Below are positions 9,589 through 21,693 of a stretch of DNA of 64,000 nt, in pieces (the first letter of the stretch is position 1; each line of letters opens with the position of its first letter). The stretch comes from Massilia frigida. GTDB taxonomy: Bacteria > Pseudomonadota > Gammaproteobacteria > Burkholderiales > Burkholderiaceae_D. The stretch spans positions 186,001-250,000 of the forward strand of contig NZ_WHJG01000006.1 in assembly GCF_011682175.1 (NCBI RefSeq), in the 5' to 3' direction. A program made the position numbers and the translations under genes. Below the pieces are notes generated by a model. That model had not been told where the DNA came from. It saw nothing but the letters and a program-made list of their open reading frames with translations, and searched no databases.

Positions 9589-10257
9589 ATGAATTGGTAT
9601 CACCTTACCGCGCTGGGCGGCATCGCCGTCACCGCGCCCCTGGGCATCGCCATTGCCGTCTGGCTGGCCGCCGCCCACTGCCGCCGCCGCGCCCTGTACT
9701 GGTGCCTGCTGTTCGGCGCCACCCTGTTGATCGTCATCGCCAGCAAGATTGCCTTCCTCGGCTGGGGGATCGGCATCGAAGCTGTGCATTTCGCGGGCTT
9801 CAGCGGCCATGCCGCGCGCGCCGCGGCCGTGTTCCCGGTGGCCGCCTATCTGGCGCTGTGCGGGCGCGCCAAGGCCTGGCGCTACCTCGCGGTCGGCCTG
9901 GGCGTGGCGCTGGCGCTGGCCGTCACGCTTTCGCGCGTGATGGTCGACACCCATAGCGTCTCGGAAGCGATCCTCGGCTGCCTGCTCGGGCTGGCGTGCG
10001 CTGGCGCTTTCATCGCGCTGGTGCGCTCGAACCGCCAGTTCCAGCCCAGCCTGACCCTGATCGCGCTCACCTTGGCCGTACTGCTCATTCCCTACAAGGG
10101 CGAGCCGCACAATTCGCAGCAATGGATGACGGGCCTGGCGCTCGGTTTGTCCGGCGCCGACCGGGTCTACACGACCGCTACCTGGGGCCCGACGCGCAAT
10201 CCGTACTCGCCGCCATGTCCCAAGGCCGATCGTTACTTCAACTACGTCTGTTTTTAG
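9589..10257 (+). CDS. PAP2-like integral membrane protein (degenerate phosphatase motifs)
   Basis: 222 aa with about six hydrophobic segments. It carries reduced versions of the PAP2 (phosphatidic acid phosphatase) motifs: FSGHAAR at 71-77 for the usual PSGH, and SRVMVDTHSVSE at 115-126 for SR-x5-H-x3-D, with E126 in place of Asp. The first motif (K-x6-RP) lacks its RP pair. The C-terminal ~50 residues look extracytoplasmic and contain two cysteines (PPCPKADRYFNYVCF). It probably acted on a lipid phosphate or pyrophosphate at the inner membrane, but the altered motif makes activity uncertain. It is isolated by the terminator upstream. Confidence 0.7.
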   Translation: MNWYHLTALGGIAVTAPLGIAIAVWLAAAHCRRRALYWCLLFGATLLIVIASKIAFLGWGIGIEAVHFAGFSGHAARAAAVFPVAAYLALCGRAKAWRYLAVGLGVALALAVTLSRVMVDTHSVSEAILGCLLGLACAGAFIALVRSNRQFQPSLTLIALTLAVLLIPYKGEPHNSQQWMTGLALGLSGADRVYTTATWGPTRNPYSPPCPKADRYFNYVCF

Positions 10258-10380
10258 GCCCGACAAGCGCCGCCTGCCCGCCTGGAGCAACTGCGCGGGC
10301 GGGGCGACGGCTGTTCTCCGAAAACATGGCAACAAATGGTATGATGGACACCTTTAGGATTCCCGAGCTAGCTATACAAC

Positions 10381-13300
10381 GTGCGCCTGTCTTCCATTAA
10401 ATTGTCGGGATTTAAGTCTTTCGTCGATCCCACCAATTTCCAGGTGCCGGGGCAGCTGGTTGGCGTGGTCGGCCCCAATGGTTGCGGCAAGTCGAACATC
10501 ATCGACGCGGTGCGCTGGGTGCTGGGCGAATCGAAGGCCTCCGAGCTGCGCGGCGAGTCGATGCAGGACGTCATTTTCAACGGCTCGACCCACCGCAAGC
10601 CGGCCGGGCGCGCCTCGGTCGAACTGGTGTTCGACAATAACGACGGCAAGGCGTCCGGCCAGTGGGGCCAGTATGCCGAAATCGCCGTCAAGCGCACCCT
10701 CACGCGCGACGGCACCTCGACTTACTACATCAACAGCCAGCCGGTGCGCCGGCGCGATATCCAGGACATCTTCCTCGGCACCGGCCTGGGGCCGCGCGCC
10801 TACGCCATCATCGGCCAGGGCATGATCTCGCGCATCATCGAGTCGCGCCCGGAAGAACTGCGCGTGTTCCTCGAAGAAGCGGCCGGCGTGTCGAAGTACA
10901 AGGAGCGCCGGCGCGAGACCGAAAACCGCCTCAACGACACCCGCGAAAACCTGCTGCGCGTGGAAGACATCCTGCGCGAACTGAACGCCAACCTCGAAAA
11001 GCTCGAAGCGCAGGCGGTCGTCGCCAACAAATTCCATTCGCTGCAAGCGGACCAGGAAGAAAAGCAAAAACTGCTCTGGCTGCTGCGCAAGAACGAAGCG
11101 CAGACCGAGCAGAATCGCTTCTTCCGCGAGATGGAGCAGGCCCAGACCGACCTGGAGGAGCAGACGGCCAAGCTGCGCCACGTCGAACTCAATCTCGAAC
11201 ACATGCGCCAGGCGCATTTTTCGGTGGGCGACCGCCTGCACACGGCGCAGGGCCACCTGTACCAGACCAATGCCGAAATCGGCAGCCTGGAAGCGCAGAT
11301 CAAGTTCGTCATCGAATCGCGCAGCCGCCTGCAAAACCAGCTGGCCGCGCTCAACGCCCAGCGCAACCAGTGGCAGACCCAGGGCCAGGATGACCAGCAG
11401 CAGATCGAGGAAGCCGAGTACCTGCTCGAAGAACTGGGCGGACGCGTCGAGCAATCGCAGATGAACGCCGAAGCGCAGGGCGAGCGCCTGCCGGACCTGG
11501 ACGCGGCCTGGCGCGCGGCCCAGCACAAGACCACCGAATCGCGCGCCCGCATCATGCAGGCGCAGCAGCAGATCGAACTCGAATCGGCGCACCAGCGCAA
11601 TGCCTCGAACATCCTCAATGGTTTGCAAACGCGGCGCGAGCGCCTGCAGCAGGAAAAGAACGGCCTCAATCTGCCCGACAGCAGCCACCTGGCCAACCTG
11701 CGCATGCAGCTCGAAGAAAAGCAGCAGGCGCTGGAAGAGCAGACCATGCTGCTCGAAGAAGCGACTGAACAGCAGCAGCGCACCGAGGAAGAGCGCAGCG
11801 CCGCGCAGGCGCAGGTGAACCTTGAGACCGCAGCCAACGCGCAGCTCGAAGCGCGCCTGTCGGCCCTGAAGCAGATGCAGGAACGCGTGCAAACGCAGGG
11901 CAAGGTCCAGCCCTGGCTGCAAAAGCACGAACTCGACGCGCTGCCGCGCCTGTGGCACAAGCTGGGCATCGAACAGGGCTGGGAAACGGCGCTCGAATCG
12001 GTGCTGCGCGAGCGCACCGGCGCGCTCGAAATGTCGAACATCGACTGGGCCAAGGCCTTTTTCAGCGATGCGCCGCCGGCCAAGCTGGCGCTGTACGCGC
12101 CATCGCTGGCCGGCGCCGCCGCGCCGCTGGAAACGCCGGGCCTGAAATCCTTCGCCAGCCTGCTCAAGCTCAATGAACCGGGCCTGCGCGGCTTGCTGCA
12201 AGACTGGCTGCACAATGTCTTTGCCGCCGAAGACACCGCCAGCGCCTTTGCCGAGCGCGCGCGCCTGCCGCAGGGCGGTTCGTTCATCACGCGCCAGGGC
12301 CACGTGGTGACCCAGTCCAGCGTGCGTTTCTACGCGGCCGACAGCGAGCAGGATGGCATGCTCGGGCGCCAGCAAGAGATCGACAACATCGGCAAGCAGT
12401 TGCGCGCGCAAACCATGCTGGCCGACCAAGCGCGCGCCCGCGCGGTGCGCGCCGACGCCGCCATGTCGGACCTCACGCGCCGTTTGCAGGATGCGCGCCA
12501 GCGCGTCGCCACGCTCACGCAAGGCGTGCACGCGCTGCAAATCGAGGTGGTCAAGCAGTCCGAGGTCGAGGCGCGCTTCAACCAGCGCAGCACGCAGATC
12601 CAGGCCGACCTGGCCGAGATCGCGACGCAGGAAGCCGAGCAGCAGCAGGTCCGCATGGAGTCCGAAGAAAAATTCGAACAGCTCGACATGGAACTGGCCG
12701 AGCTGCAGGGCGCGCACGAAGATGGCCAGACCGATTTCCTGAACCGTGAACAGGCGCTGACGGACGCGCGCGAAAAGCTGCGCGAGCTCGAACGCGCGGC
12801 CCAGGAAGCGCAGTTCGCCGAAAAAACCCAGCGCAGCAAGATCGAGGAACTGCGCCGCAATATCGCCACCGCCACGCAGCAGGCATCCCAGGTGGGCGAG
12901 TCCATCGCGCTCGGCCAGATGGAGCTCGAAGCGCTGGAAAGCGGCGCCGCCAGCGATGGCCTGCAAGACTTGCTGGAGCGCCGCACCAACCAGGAAAAGG
13001 CGCTGTCGGACGCGCGCCATGAACTGGACCAGATCACGCAGCAGCTGCGCGCCGCCGAAGACACGCGCACCCAGTCCGAACGCAGCCTCCAGCCGCAGCG
13101 CGACAGGATCTCGGAAATGCAGCTCAAGGAGCAGGCTGCGCGCCTGAACCAGGAGCAGTTCGCCGAAGCGCTGAAAACGGTCGATGCCGACGAAGCGGCG
13201 CTCTCCGAAAAGCTGCACCCCGACATGAAGCCGTCCTACCTGCAGGGCGAGGTGACGCGTTTGACCAATGCCATTGCGCTGCTGGGCGCGGTCAACCTGG

Positions 13301-13908
13301 CCGCGCTGGACGAACTGGCGCAGGCGTCCGAGCGCAAGAACTTCCTCGACGCGCAGAACAATGACCTGAACGAAGCGATCAACACCCTGCAAGACGCCAT
13401 CGCCCGCATCGACAAGGAAACGCGCGAGCTGCTGCAGGATACCTTCGACAAGGTCAATTACCATTTTTCGGAACTGTTCCCGATCCTCTTCGGCGGCGGC
13501 AACGCCAGGCTGGTGATGACGGGCGACGAAATCCTCGACTCCGGCGTGCAGGTCATGGCGCAGCCGCCGGGCAAGAAGAACGCCACCATCCATTTGCTGT
13601 CGGGCGGCGAAAAAGCGCTGACCGCGACCGCGCTGGTATTTTCGATGTTCCGCCTCAATCCGGCCCCATTCTGCCTGCTCGACGAGGTCGATGCGCCGCT
13701 GGACGACGCCAACACCGAGCGCTTCTGCCGCATGGTAAAACGGATGTCCGACCATACTCAATTCCTTTTCATCTCGCACAATAAAATTGCGATGGAAATG
13801 GCCAATCAACTGATCGGTGTGACGATGCAGGAGCAGGGCGTATCGCGCATTGTGGCGGTGGACATGGAGTCCGCCGCGAATTTTGCTACCGAGGCACAAG
13901 CAGCATGA
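10381..13908 (+). CDS. smc: Chromosome partition protein SMC
   Basis: 1175-aa SMC ATPase that organises and segregates the chromosome. The N-terminal ATPase half has Walker A GPNGCGKSN (31-39). It is followed by a long Glu/Gln/Ala-rich coiled coil, a hinge around residues 500-600, a second coiled coil, and the C-terminal ABC signature LSGGEK (from residue 1073). Walker B CLLDEVD lies near 1097-1103. The start is GTG, chosen because MRLSSIKLSGFKSF is the canonical SMC N terminus. It heads a dense run smc-zipA-ligA-galU-def; the stop overlaps the zipA start by 4 bases, which implies translational coupling. Confidence 0.97.
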   Translation: MRLSSIKLSGFKSFVDPTNFQVPGQLVGVVGPNGCGKSNIIDAVRWVLGESKASELRGESMQDVIFNGSTHRKPAGRASVELVFDNNDGKASGQWGQYAEIAVKRTLTRDGTSTYYINSQPVRRRDIQDIFLGTGLGPRAYAIIGQGMISRIIESRPEELRVFLEEAAGVSKYKERRRETENRLNDTRENLLRVEDILRELNANLEKLEAQAVVANKFHSLQADQEEKQKLLWLLRKNEAQTEQNRFFREMEQAQTDLEEQTAKLRHVELNLEHMRQAHFSVGDRLHTAQGHLYQTNAEIGSLEAQIKFVIESRSRLQNQLAALNAQRNQWQTQGQDDQQQIEEAEYLLEELGGRVEQSQMNAEAQGERLPDLDAAWRAAQHKTTESRARIMQAQQQIELESAHQRNASNILNGLQTRRERLQQEKNGLNLPDSSHLANLRMQLEEKQQALEEQTMLLEEATEQQQRTEEERSAAQAQVNLETAANAQLEARLSALKQMQERVQTQGKVQPWLQKHELDALPRLWHKLGIEQGWETALESVLRERTGALEMSNIDWAKAFFSDAPPAKLALYAPSLAGAAAPLETPGLKSFASLLKLNEPGLRGLLQDWLHNVFAAEDTASAFAERARLPQGGSFITRQGHVVTQSSVRFYAADSEQDGMLGRQQEIDNIGKQLRAQTMLADQARARAVRADAAMSDLTRRLQDARQRVATLTQGVHALQIEVVKQSEVEARFNQRSTQIQADLAEIATQEAEQQQVRMESEEKFEQLDMELAELQGAHEDGQTDFLNREQALTDAREKLRELERAAQEAQFAEKTQRSKIEELRRNIATATQQASQVGESIALGQMELEALESGAASDGLQDLLERRTNQEKALSDARHELDQITQQLRAAEDTRTQSERSLQPQRDRISEMQLKEQAARLNQEQFAEALKTVDADEAALSEKLHPDMKPSYLQGEVTRLTNAIALLGAVNLAALDELAQASERKNFLDAQNNDLNEAINTLQDAIARIDKETRELLQDTFDKVNYHFSELFPILFGGGNARLVMTGDEILDSGVQVMAQPPGKKNATIHLLSGGEKALTATALVFSMFRLNPAPFCLLDEVDAPLDDANTERFCRMVKRMSDHTQFLFISHNKIAMEMANQLIGVTMQEQGVSRIVAVDMESAANFATEAQAA

Positions 13909-15038
13909 CTGATTTACAAATGAGCCTGATCGGCGCGGCCGGCGTATTCGTCGCCGGCGTCTTCGCGTACAACAAGTGGCAGGAGCACAAGGCCAAGAAG
14001 AGCGTCGAACGCGCCTTCGCGTCCGAGCACGACGACGTGCTGCTGCGCCCCGGCGACATCGTGCGCAGCGAACCGAGTTTCGACCTGAAACCGGCCCCGC
14101 CGGCGGACGATACGCCGGCAACTGCCGCAACGCCGGTCGCGGCGCCCGCCGCTGCGCATGCGGACGAGGCGGCGGAGGAGCCGGCCGCGCCGCTGGCCCC
14201 CGTGGCGGCGCCGGTCGAAGCGATCACCCCGGCCACCGAGCTGGCCACCAGCCTGGTCGACCCGCTGATCGATGTCCTGATTCCGCTGGCGCTGGAAGCG
14301 CCGGTGCGGGGCGACAAAATCCTGCCGGTCCTGCACACCCTGCGCCATGTCGGCAACAAGCCGGTGCACTTCATCGGCCTGCACGTCAACGGCGACTGGG
14401 AACCGATCGTCCACGGCGGCGTGTACACCAAGCTGCAGGCTGGCGTGCAGATGGCCAGCCGCACCACGGCGCTGAACGAACTCGAATACTCGGAGCTGGT
14501 CACGCGCCTGCGCGCGGTGGCCGACGATATCGGCGCCGAACCGGAAATCCCGGACATGATCGAAGTCATGGGCGAGTCGCGTACCTTGCACCGCTTCGTT
14601 TCCGGGCATGATGCCCAGCTGGGCGTGAACCTGTTGTCCTACGGCGCCCCGTGGTCGATCGCGACCCTGATCGGCGCGCTGGAGAAGCAGGGCTTCGACG
14701 TGCGTCCCGACGGGCGCTACATCATGCCCGATGGCGATGGCGGCCAGCTGTTCACGCTGACCACCAACGTCACCCTGGGCGCCGATACCACCTCGCGCCT
14801 GACGCTGCTGCTGGACGTGCCGTGCGTGGCGCCGGCGCGCGACGGCTTCGGCGCCATGCTCGCGTGCGCCAAGGCGCTGGTGGGACGCCTGGATGCCGTC
14901 ATCGTCGACGACAGCGACCAGGCCCTGACCGACCAGGCCCTTGCCGAAATCAACAGCCAGGTGCTCGATTTCTACCAGGAGATGGAAGCGGCCGACATTC
15001 CGGCCGGTTCGACGCGCGCCATGCGCTTGTTCAGCTAA
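13905..15038 (+). CDS. zipA: Cell division protein ZipA-like (FtsZ-binding)
   Basis: 377-aa protein with the ZipA layout: one N-terminal membrane helix (about residues 5-22), a Pro/Ala-rich flexible linker (residues about 60-110), and a C-terminal FtsZ-binding domain (about 240-370) with the FSPP-like beta-alpha fold region around MPDGDGGQLFTLTTNV. Function: tethers and stabilises the FtsZ ring at the inner membrane. It overlaps smc by ATGA and is followed 15 bp later by ligA. The smc-zipA-ligA order supports the call, since sequence conservation in ZipA is low. Confidence 0.88.
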   Translation: MTDLQMSLIGAAGVFVAGVFAYNKWQEHKAKKSVERAFASEHDDVLLRPGDIVRSEPSFDLKPAPPADDTPATAATPVAAPAAAHADEAAEEPAAPLAPVAAPVEAITPATELATSLVDPLIDVLIPLALEAPVRGDKILPVLHTLRHVGNKPVHFIGLHVNGDWEPIVHGGVYTKLQAGVQMASRTTALNELEYSELVTRLRAVADDIGAEPEIPDMIEVMGESRTLHRFVSGHDAQLGVNLLSYGAPWSIATLIGALEKQGFDVRPDGRYIMPDGDGGQLFTLTTNVTLGADTTSRLTLLLDVPCVAPARDGFGAMLACAKALVGRLDAVIVDDSDQALTDQALAEINSQVLDFYQEMEAADIPAGSTRAMRLFS

Positions 15039-18011
<2,973 letters not shown>

Positions 18012-18015
<4 letters not shown>

Positions 18016-18548
18016 CCGTCCGCGACATCCTCAAGATGGGCGATGCGCGCTTGCTGCGGGTGGCCGAACCGGTGCGCGAGTTCGGCACGCCGGCCATGGA
18101 GGCGCTGATCGCCGACATGTTCGACACCATGCACCATGCGAATGGCGCCGGGCTGGCCGCGCCGCAGATTGGCGTCAATCTGCAGCTGGTGATTTTCGGC
18201 TTCAAGGATAACCAGCGCTATCCGGACGCGCCGGCGGTGCCGCAGACGGTGCTGATCAATCCCGTGCTCACGCCCCTTTCCGACGACAAGGAAGAAGCCT
18301 TCGAAGGCTGCCTGTCGGTGCCGGGACTGCGCGGCAGCGTGCCGCGCTTCACGCAACTGCGCTATGAAGGCGTGGACCAGCATGGCAAGCGCATCGTGCG
18401 CGAGGTCGATGGTTTTCACGCGCGCGTGGTGCAGCACGAAGTCGACCACCTGCTCGGCATCCTGTACCCGATGCGGATCGAGGACTTCACCAAATTTGGC
18501 TACACGCAGGTCATGTTCCCCGACCTGGACCCTGACGACGACGATTGA
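18012..18548 (+). CDS. def: Peptide deformylase
   Basis: 178-aa metal enzyme that removes the formyl group from new polypeptides. All three signature motifs are intact: [10 protein letters not shown] (45-54), EGCLSVPG (98-105, metal-binding Cys100) and QHEVDHL with HEVDH at 142-146. The start ATG overlaps the galU stop as ATGA. It is not next to fmt, its frequent partner, so this may be one of two deformylases in the genome. Confidence 0.96.
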
Positions 18549-18553
18549 CCACC

Positions 18554-19066
18554 ATGATCTTGAAGAACTTGCCGGCCCTGGGCCTGGCGCTGCTGGCATG
18601 CGCACCGGCGCTGGCCGAAAATGTCACCACGCCGGACGCCACTGCCACGGCCTTCGACGGCAGCGAAAAGCGCAGCCAGGTATGGCTCACGAGCGGCTTT
18701 GCGACGCACCACTTCCAGAGCGACAAGCACCTCAACGGGCGCAATCCCGGCTTGGGCGTGGAGTATCGCCTGTCGGAATATTCGGCGCTCACGGCCGGCC
18801 GCTTTTTCAATAGCGACCGCCAGCACTCGAAGTATGTGGGGATGTATTACCAGCCCCTGTCGTACGCGGGCGTGCGCTTTGGCGCGGTGCTGGGCGGCTT
18901 CGATGGCTACCCCAAGATGCGCGGCGGCGGCTGGTTCCTGGCCGCGATTCCGACCGCCACCTTCGAGTACCAGCGCGTCGGCGTGAACGTGGCGCTCGTG
19001 CCGACCTATAAAGACCGCCTGCATGGCGGGATTTCGGTGCAGCTCAAACTCAAGCTGTTCGAGTAG
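18554..19066 (+). CDS. PagP-like outer membrane beta-barrel protein
   Basis: 170 aa with a clear signal peptide (MILKNLPALGLALLACAPALA, then ENVTT). The mature part has alternating hydrophobic strands with Gly/Tyr/Phe girdles (GLGVEYRLSEYSALTAGRFF, YAGVRFGAVLGG) and a terminal aromatic-type barrel strand LKLKLFE. The pattern resembles the small PagP-like barrels found in phages and proteobacteria. The catalytic residues of true lipid A palmitoyltransferase cannot be confirmed by eye. A TTG nine bases upstream could also start it. It follows def within a few bases, so it may be co-transcribed. Its last 17 bases overlap the convergent hydrolase gene. Confidence 0.65.
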   Translation: MILKNLPALGLALLACAPALAENVTTPDATATAFDGSEKRSQVWLTSGFATHHFQSDKHLNGRNPGLGVEYRLSEYSALTAGRFFNSDRQHSKYVGMYYQPLSYAGVRFGAVLGGFDGYPKMRGGGWFLAAIPTATFEYQRVGVNVALVPTYKDRLHGGISVQLKLKLFE

Positions 19067-19763
19067 CCTGCTTGAGGTGCTGTGCGAAAAAGGCCCGCGT
19101 CCTGTCGTTGGCCTGGGCGGCCGCCTGGGCGTCGAAATGCACGCCGTTCCAGCGCGCGAAGGCGTGGTTCTGGCCGGGATAGGTGAAGATCTGCACGCGC
19201 GGGTTGCCCTCGGCGGCCTTGACGATGGTGGCGCGCGCGCCGGCTGAAATATACTCGTCGGCTTCGCCCAGGTGCATCATCAGGGGGCAGGCCAGGGTCT
19301 CGAAGGCGTCGACGTGCTTCTCGGTGCCGCCGCCGTAGTAAGCCACCGCGCAATCGGGCCTGGCGCGGGTGGCGGTCAGGAAGGTCAGCAGGCCACCCAT
19401 GCAAAAGCCCATCACACCCGCCTTGCCGGTCGCGCCGGGCAGGGCGCGCGCCGCCGCCAGGGTGGCGGCGATATCATCCAAGCCCTTGTCCACGTCGAAC
19501 GCCTTTTTCAGCGCCATGGCCTTTTTCCATTCGAGGTCGCTCTTGTCGCTCAATTCCACGTTCGGTTCCAGGCGCCAGAACAGGTCGGGGCAGAGCGCGA
19601 TATAGCCTTGCGCGGCGAGACGGTCGCACGTTTCGCGCAGGTCGGCGTTGATGCCGAAGATCTCCTGCAGGACCACGATGGACGGGGCGGGCGTGGCGGC
19701 CGGACGGGCGACGTAGGCACTGAAACTGCCGTCCGGCGTGTCGATGGAGATGCGTTCGTTCAT
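19050..19763 (-). CDS. Dienelactone hydrolase family protein
   Basis: 237-aa alpha/beta hydrolase. The catalytic triad expected for dienelactone hydrolase is visible: Cys121 in GVMGFCMGG, Asp169 in GEADEY and His200 in PGQNHAF, with Glu34 in LQEIFGIN as the family's activating glutamate. It probably hydrolyses a lactone or small ester in the cytoplasm; there are no ring-cleavage genes nearby, so the substrate is open. The start is supported by a strong AAGGAGG ribosome site. It converges on the PagP-like gene with a 17-bp overlap. Confidence 0.9.
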   Translation of the reverse strand: MNERISIDTPDGSFSAYVARPAATPAPSIVVLQEIFGINADLRETCDRLAAQGYIALCPDLFWRLEPNVELSDKSDLEWKKAMALKKAFDVDKGLDDIAATLAAARALPGATGKAGVMGFCMGGLLTFLTATRARPDCAVAYYGGGTEKHVDAFETLACPLMMHLGEADEYISAGARATIVKAAEGNPRVQIFTYPGQNHAFARWNGVHFDAQAAAQANDRTRAFFAQHLKQATRTA

Positions 19764-19845
19764 GTGCGGCCTCCTTGCGCTGGTGATGAGACAATTGTGG
19801 CACAAACCGGCAAACCGGAACGCCCGCGTGGCGCGGGCGCCACCG

Positions 19846-21480
19846 TCAGCGCTTCACCTTCCCCAGCGGGTCACCCTTGTTCCAGGTTGGCATGGCGGCC
19901 GCATTGGCCACCTCGTAGCCGAGATTTAGCGTGAACTGCGCCTGCTGCACCATGCCGCGCAAATCCCACGCCGGGTTGTACTCGTCGCTGACCTGATGGT
20001 AGTGATCCTTGAAGCCGACCATCTTCGCGCTCGACGCGCCGTTGTCATGCTCGAACTCGAAGCTGCCGTCGCCCGAAAACACGGCCGAACCGACGTTAAA
20101 CGCCGGTACGCCCGCTTTCGCGAAATTGAAATGGTCGGCGCGGAAGTAAGCCCCGCCCAGGTCGGGCGTCTGCGGCGCCAGGCGCATCCCCATGGCCTTG
20201 GCCACCTTGGCGGCGCTGGCGTACAAACTGCTGCGCTGCGCGCCGGCCACGCCGATGTCGCGCGTGGGGCCGACGAAGTTCATGCTGTCCAGATTCAGGT
20301 CGGCCGCGGTATCGGCCAGCGGCCAGACCGGGTCGCGCACGTAAGCGAGGCTGCCGATCAAGCCTTGTTCCTCGGCGCACGGCCACAGGAAAATCTGGGT
20401 GCGGCGGGCCGGCTGGCGCACCGCCGCCTGCGCCATCGCCAGCAGGGCGGCGGAGCCGGACGCATTGTCGACCGCGCCATTCCAGATGTGATCCGGCTTG
20501 CCGTCGGCGCTGTCGATGCCGAGGTGGTCCCAGTGGGCCGAATAGATCACGGCCTGCTGCTTGAGCGTCGCATCGGTGCCGGGCACGATGCCGACCACGT
20601 TGAACTGCTCGACCGGGCGGATGGCGCTGTCGACGGCGACCCGGGCACGCGCTTTCAAATCGACCGCCTTGAAGCCGCGCACCTCGGCCCTGGCGCGCAG
20701 GGCGTCGAGATCCTGGCCGGCGGCGGCGAACAGGGCGCGCGCCGTCTCTTCCTGCAGCCAGCCTTGCAGCGCGTTGCCTTCGCCAGCCAGGTGGAACTGT
20801 TCCTTGCTCATGCCGTTGGCCGGCACGCTCCACGGGTAGGAGCTTGACTCGGTCGTGTGTATCAGCAGCACGCCGGCCGCGCCGCGCCGCAGCGCTTCTT
20901 CGTACTTGTACATCCAGCGGCCCGCATAGGTCAGTGACTTGCCGCCGAAGCGGTTCGGTTCCGCCGCCGTCGGTTTGGGGTCGTTGACCATCATGATCAG
21001 GAGCTTGCCCTTGACGTCGGTGCCCGCGTAGTCGTCCCAGCGTTCATCCTCGGCGCTGATGCCGTAGCCGACGAACAGCAGCGGCGCGTCGAAGCGGACT
21101 TTCGGCTTGCCGCTGGCATTGTTGAAAACGATCTCCTTGCCAAGCTGCGGCGCCAGCGTCTTGCCGCCCACCTCGAAGCGCACCGCGCTGGTGGGCAGGG
21201 TCTTGGTGCCGACCATGTTCACCGACTGGCGGTACACCTTCCCGACGCCGGGCAAGAGGCCGATCGCGGCGGCCTGGGTTTCGAGGTAGCGCACGGCCAG
21301 TTCGCCGCCGCGCTGGCCGGTGCCGCGCCCTTCGAGCATGTCGTCGGCCAGGAAGGACAGGTGGGCGCGCAGGGGCGCTTCGGCTACCTTCGGCGTGGCC
21401 GGCGCGGCGGCGCGTTTCTGGGCGAAGGCCGGCTGGCTTGCAAGGACGAGGCCGATGGCGAGTGCGGAAACGCGGCGCAT
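19846..21480 (-). CDS. Secreted M28 family zinc metallopeptidase
   Basis: 544 aa with an N-terminal signal peptide (MRRVSALAIGLVLASQPAFA). A PA-like insert is visible (about residues 110-270; SYPWSVP region), followed by the M28 di-zinc peptidase core. The core shows YSAHWDHLG, GAVDNASGSA, the catalytic pair in CAEEQGLIG, NLDSMN and the last zinc ligand in KDHYHQVSDE. It likely cleaves N-terminal residues from peptides in the periplasm or outside the cell. The start MRRVSAL is chosen because of GGAGTATCA just upstream and the signal peptide that follows; a longer frame upstream has neither. Confidence 0.92.
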   Translation of the reverse strand: MRRVSALAIGLVLASQPAFAQKRAAAPATPKVAEAPLRAHLSFLADDMLEGRGTGQRGGELAVRYLETQAAAIGLLPGVGKVYRQSVNMVGTKTLPTSAVRFEVGGKTLAPQLGKEIVFNNASGKPKVRFDAPLLFVGYGISAEDERWDDYAGTDVKGKLLIMMVNDPKPTAAEPNRFGGKSLTYAGRWMYKYEEALRRGAAGVLLIHTTESSSYPWSVPANGMSKEQFHLAGEGNALQGWLQEETARALFAAAGQDLDALRARAEVRGFKAVDLKARARVAVDSAIRPVEQFNVVGIVPGTDATLKQQAVIYSAHWDHLGIDSADGKPDHIWNGAVDNASGSAALLAMAQAAVRQPARRTQIFLWPCAEEQGLIGSLAYVRDPVWPLADTAADLNLDSMNFVGPTRDIGVAGAQRSSLYASAAKVAKAMGMRLAPQTPDLGGAYFRADHFNFAKAGVPAFNVGSAVFSGDGSFEFEHDNGASSAKMVGFKDHYHQVSDEYNPAWDLRGMVQQAQFTLNLGYEVANAAAMPTWNKGDPLGKVKR

Positions 21481-21693
21481 TGATACTCCAATGAAAATGT
21501 ACAGGGGGAGCATCGTGCCATGAATGGGGCAGGGGCGCAATCGGCCATCCTCGCGCACGGCAGTCGCCCCGTTGCTTCTCGCGCGCCAATCAATTACAAT
21601 TTTGCAACTTTATCGAGGCGCATGCTGATCTATGACACCCACTCTTCCCCGTATTGCCCTTGTTGCCGAAGCCAGCCCGAGCGGAGTACCGGC

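Noticed and set aside
10372-14130. 1252-codon open frame antisense to smc
   Set aside because: Composition (Leu, Arg, Phe, Gln, Ala repeats) mirrors the coiled-coil codons of smc on the other strand; no domain or ribosome site.
21520-21693. Longer N terminus for the CPBP protease
   Set aside because: The added residues are hydrophilic, Cys/Pro-rich and unlike the family; the ATG at 21694 has a GGAG site and leads directly into a membrane helix.
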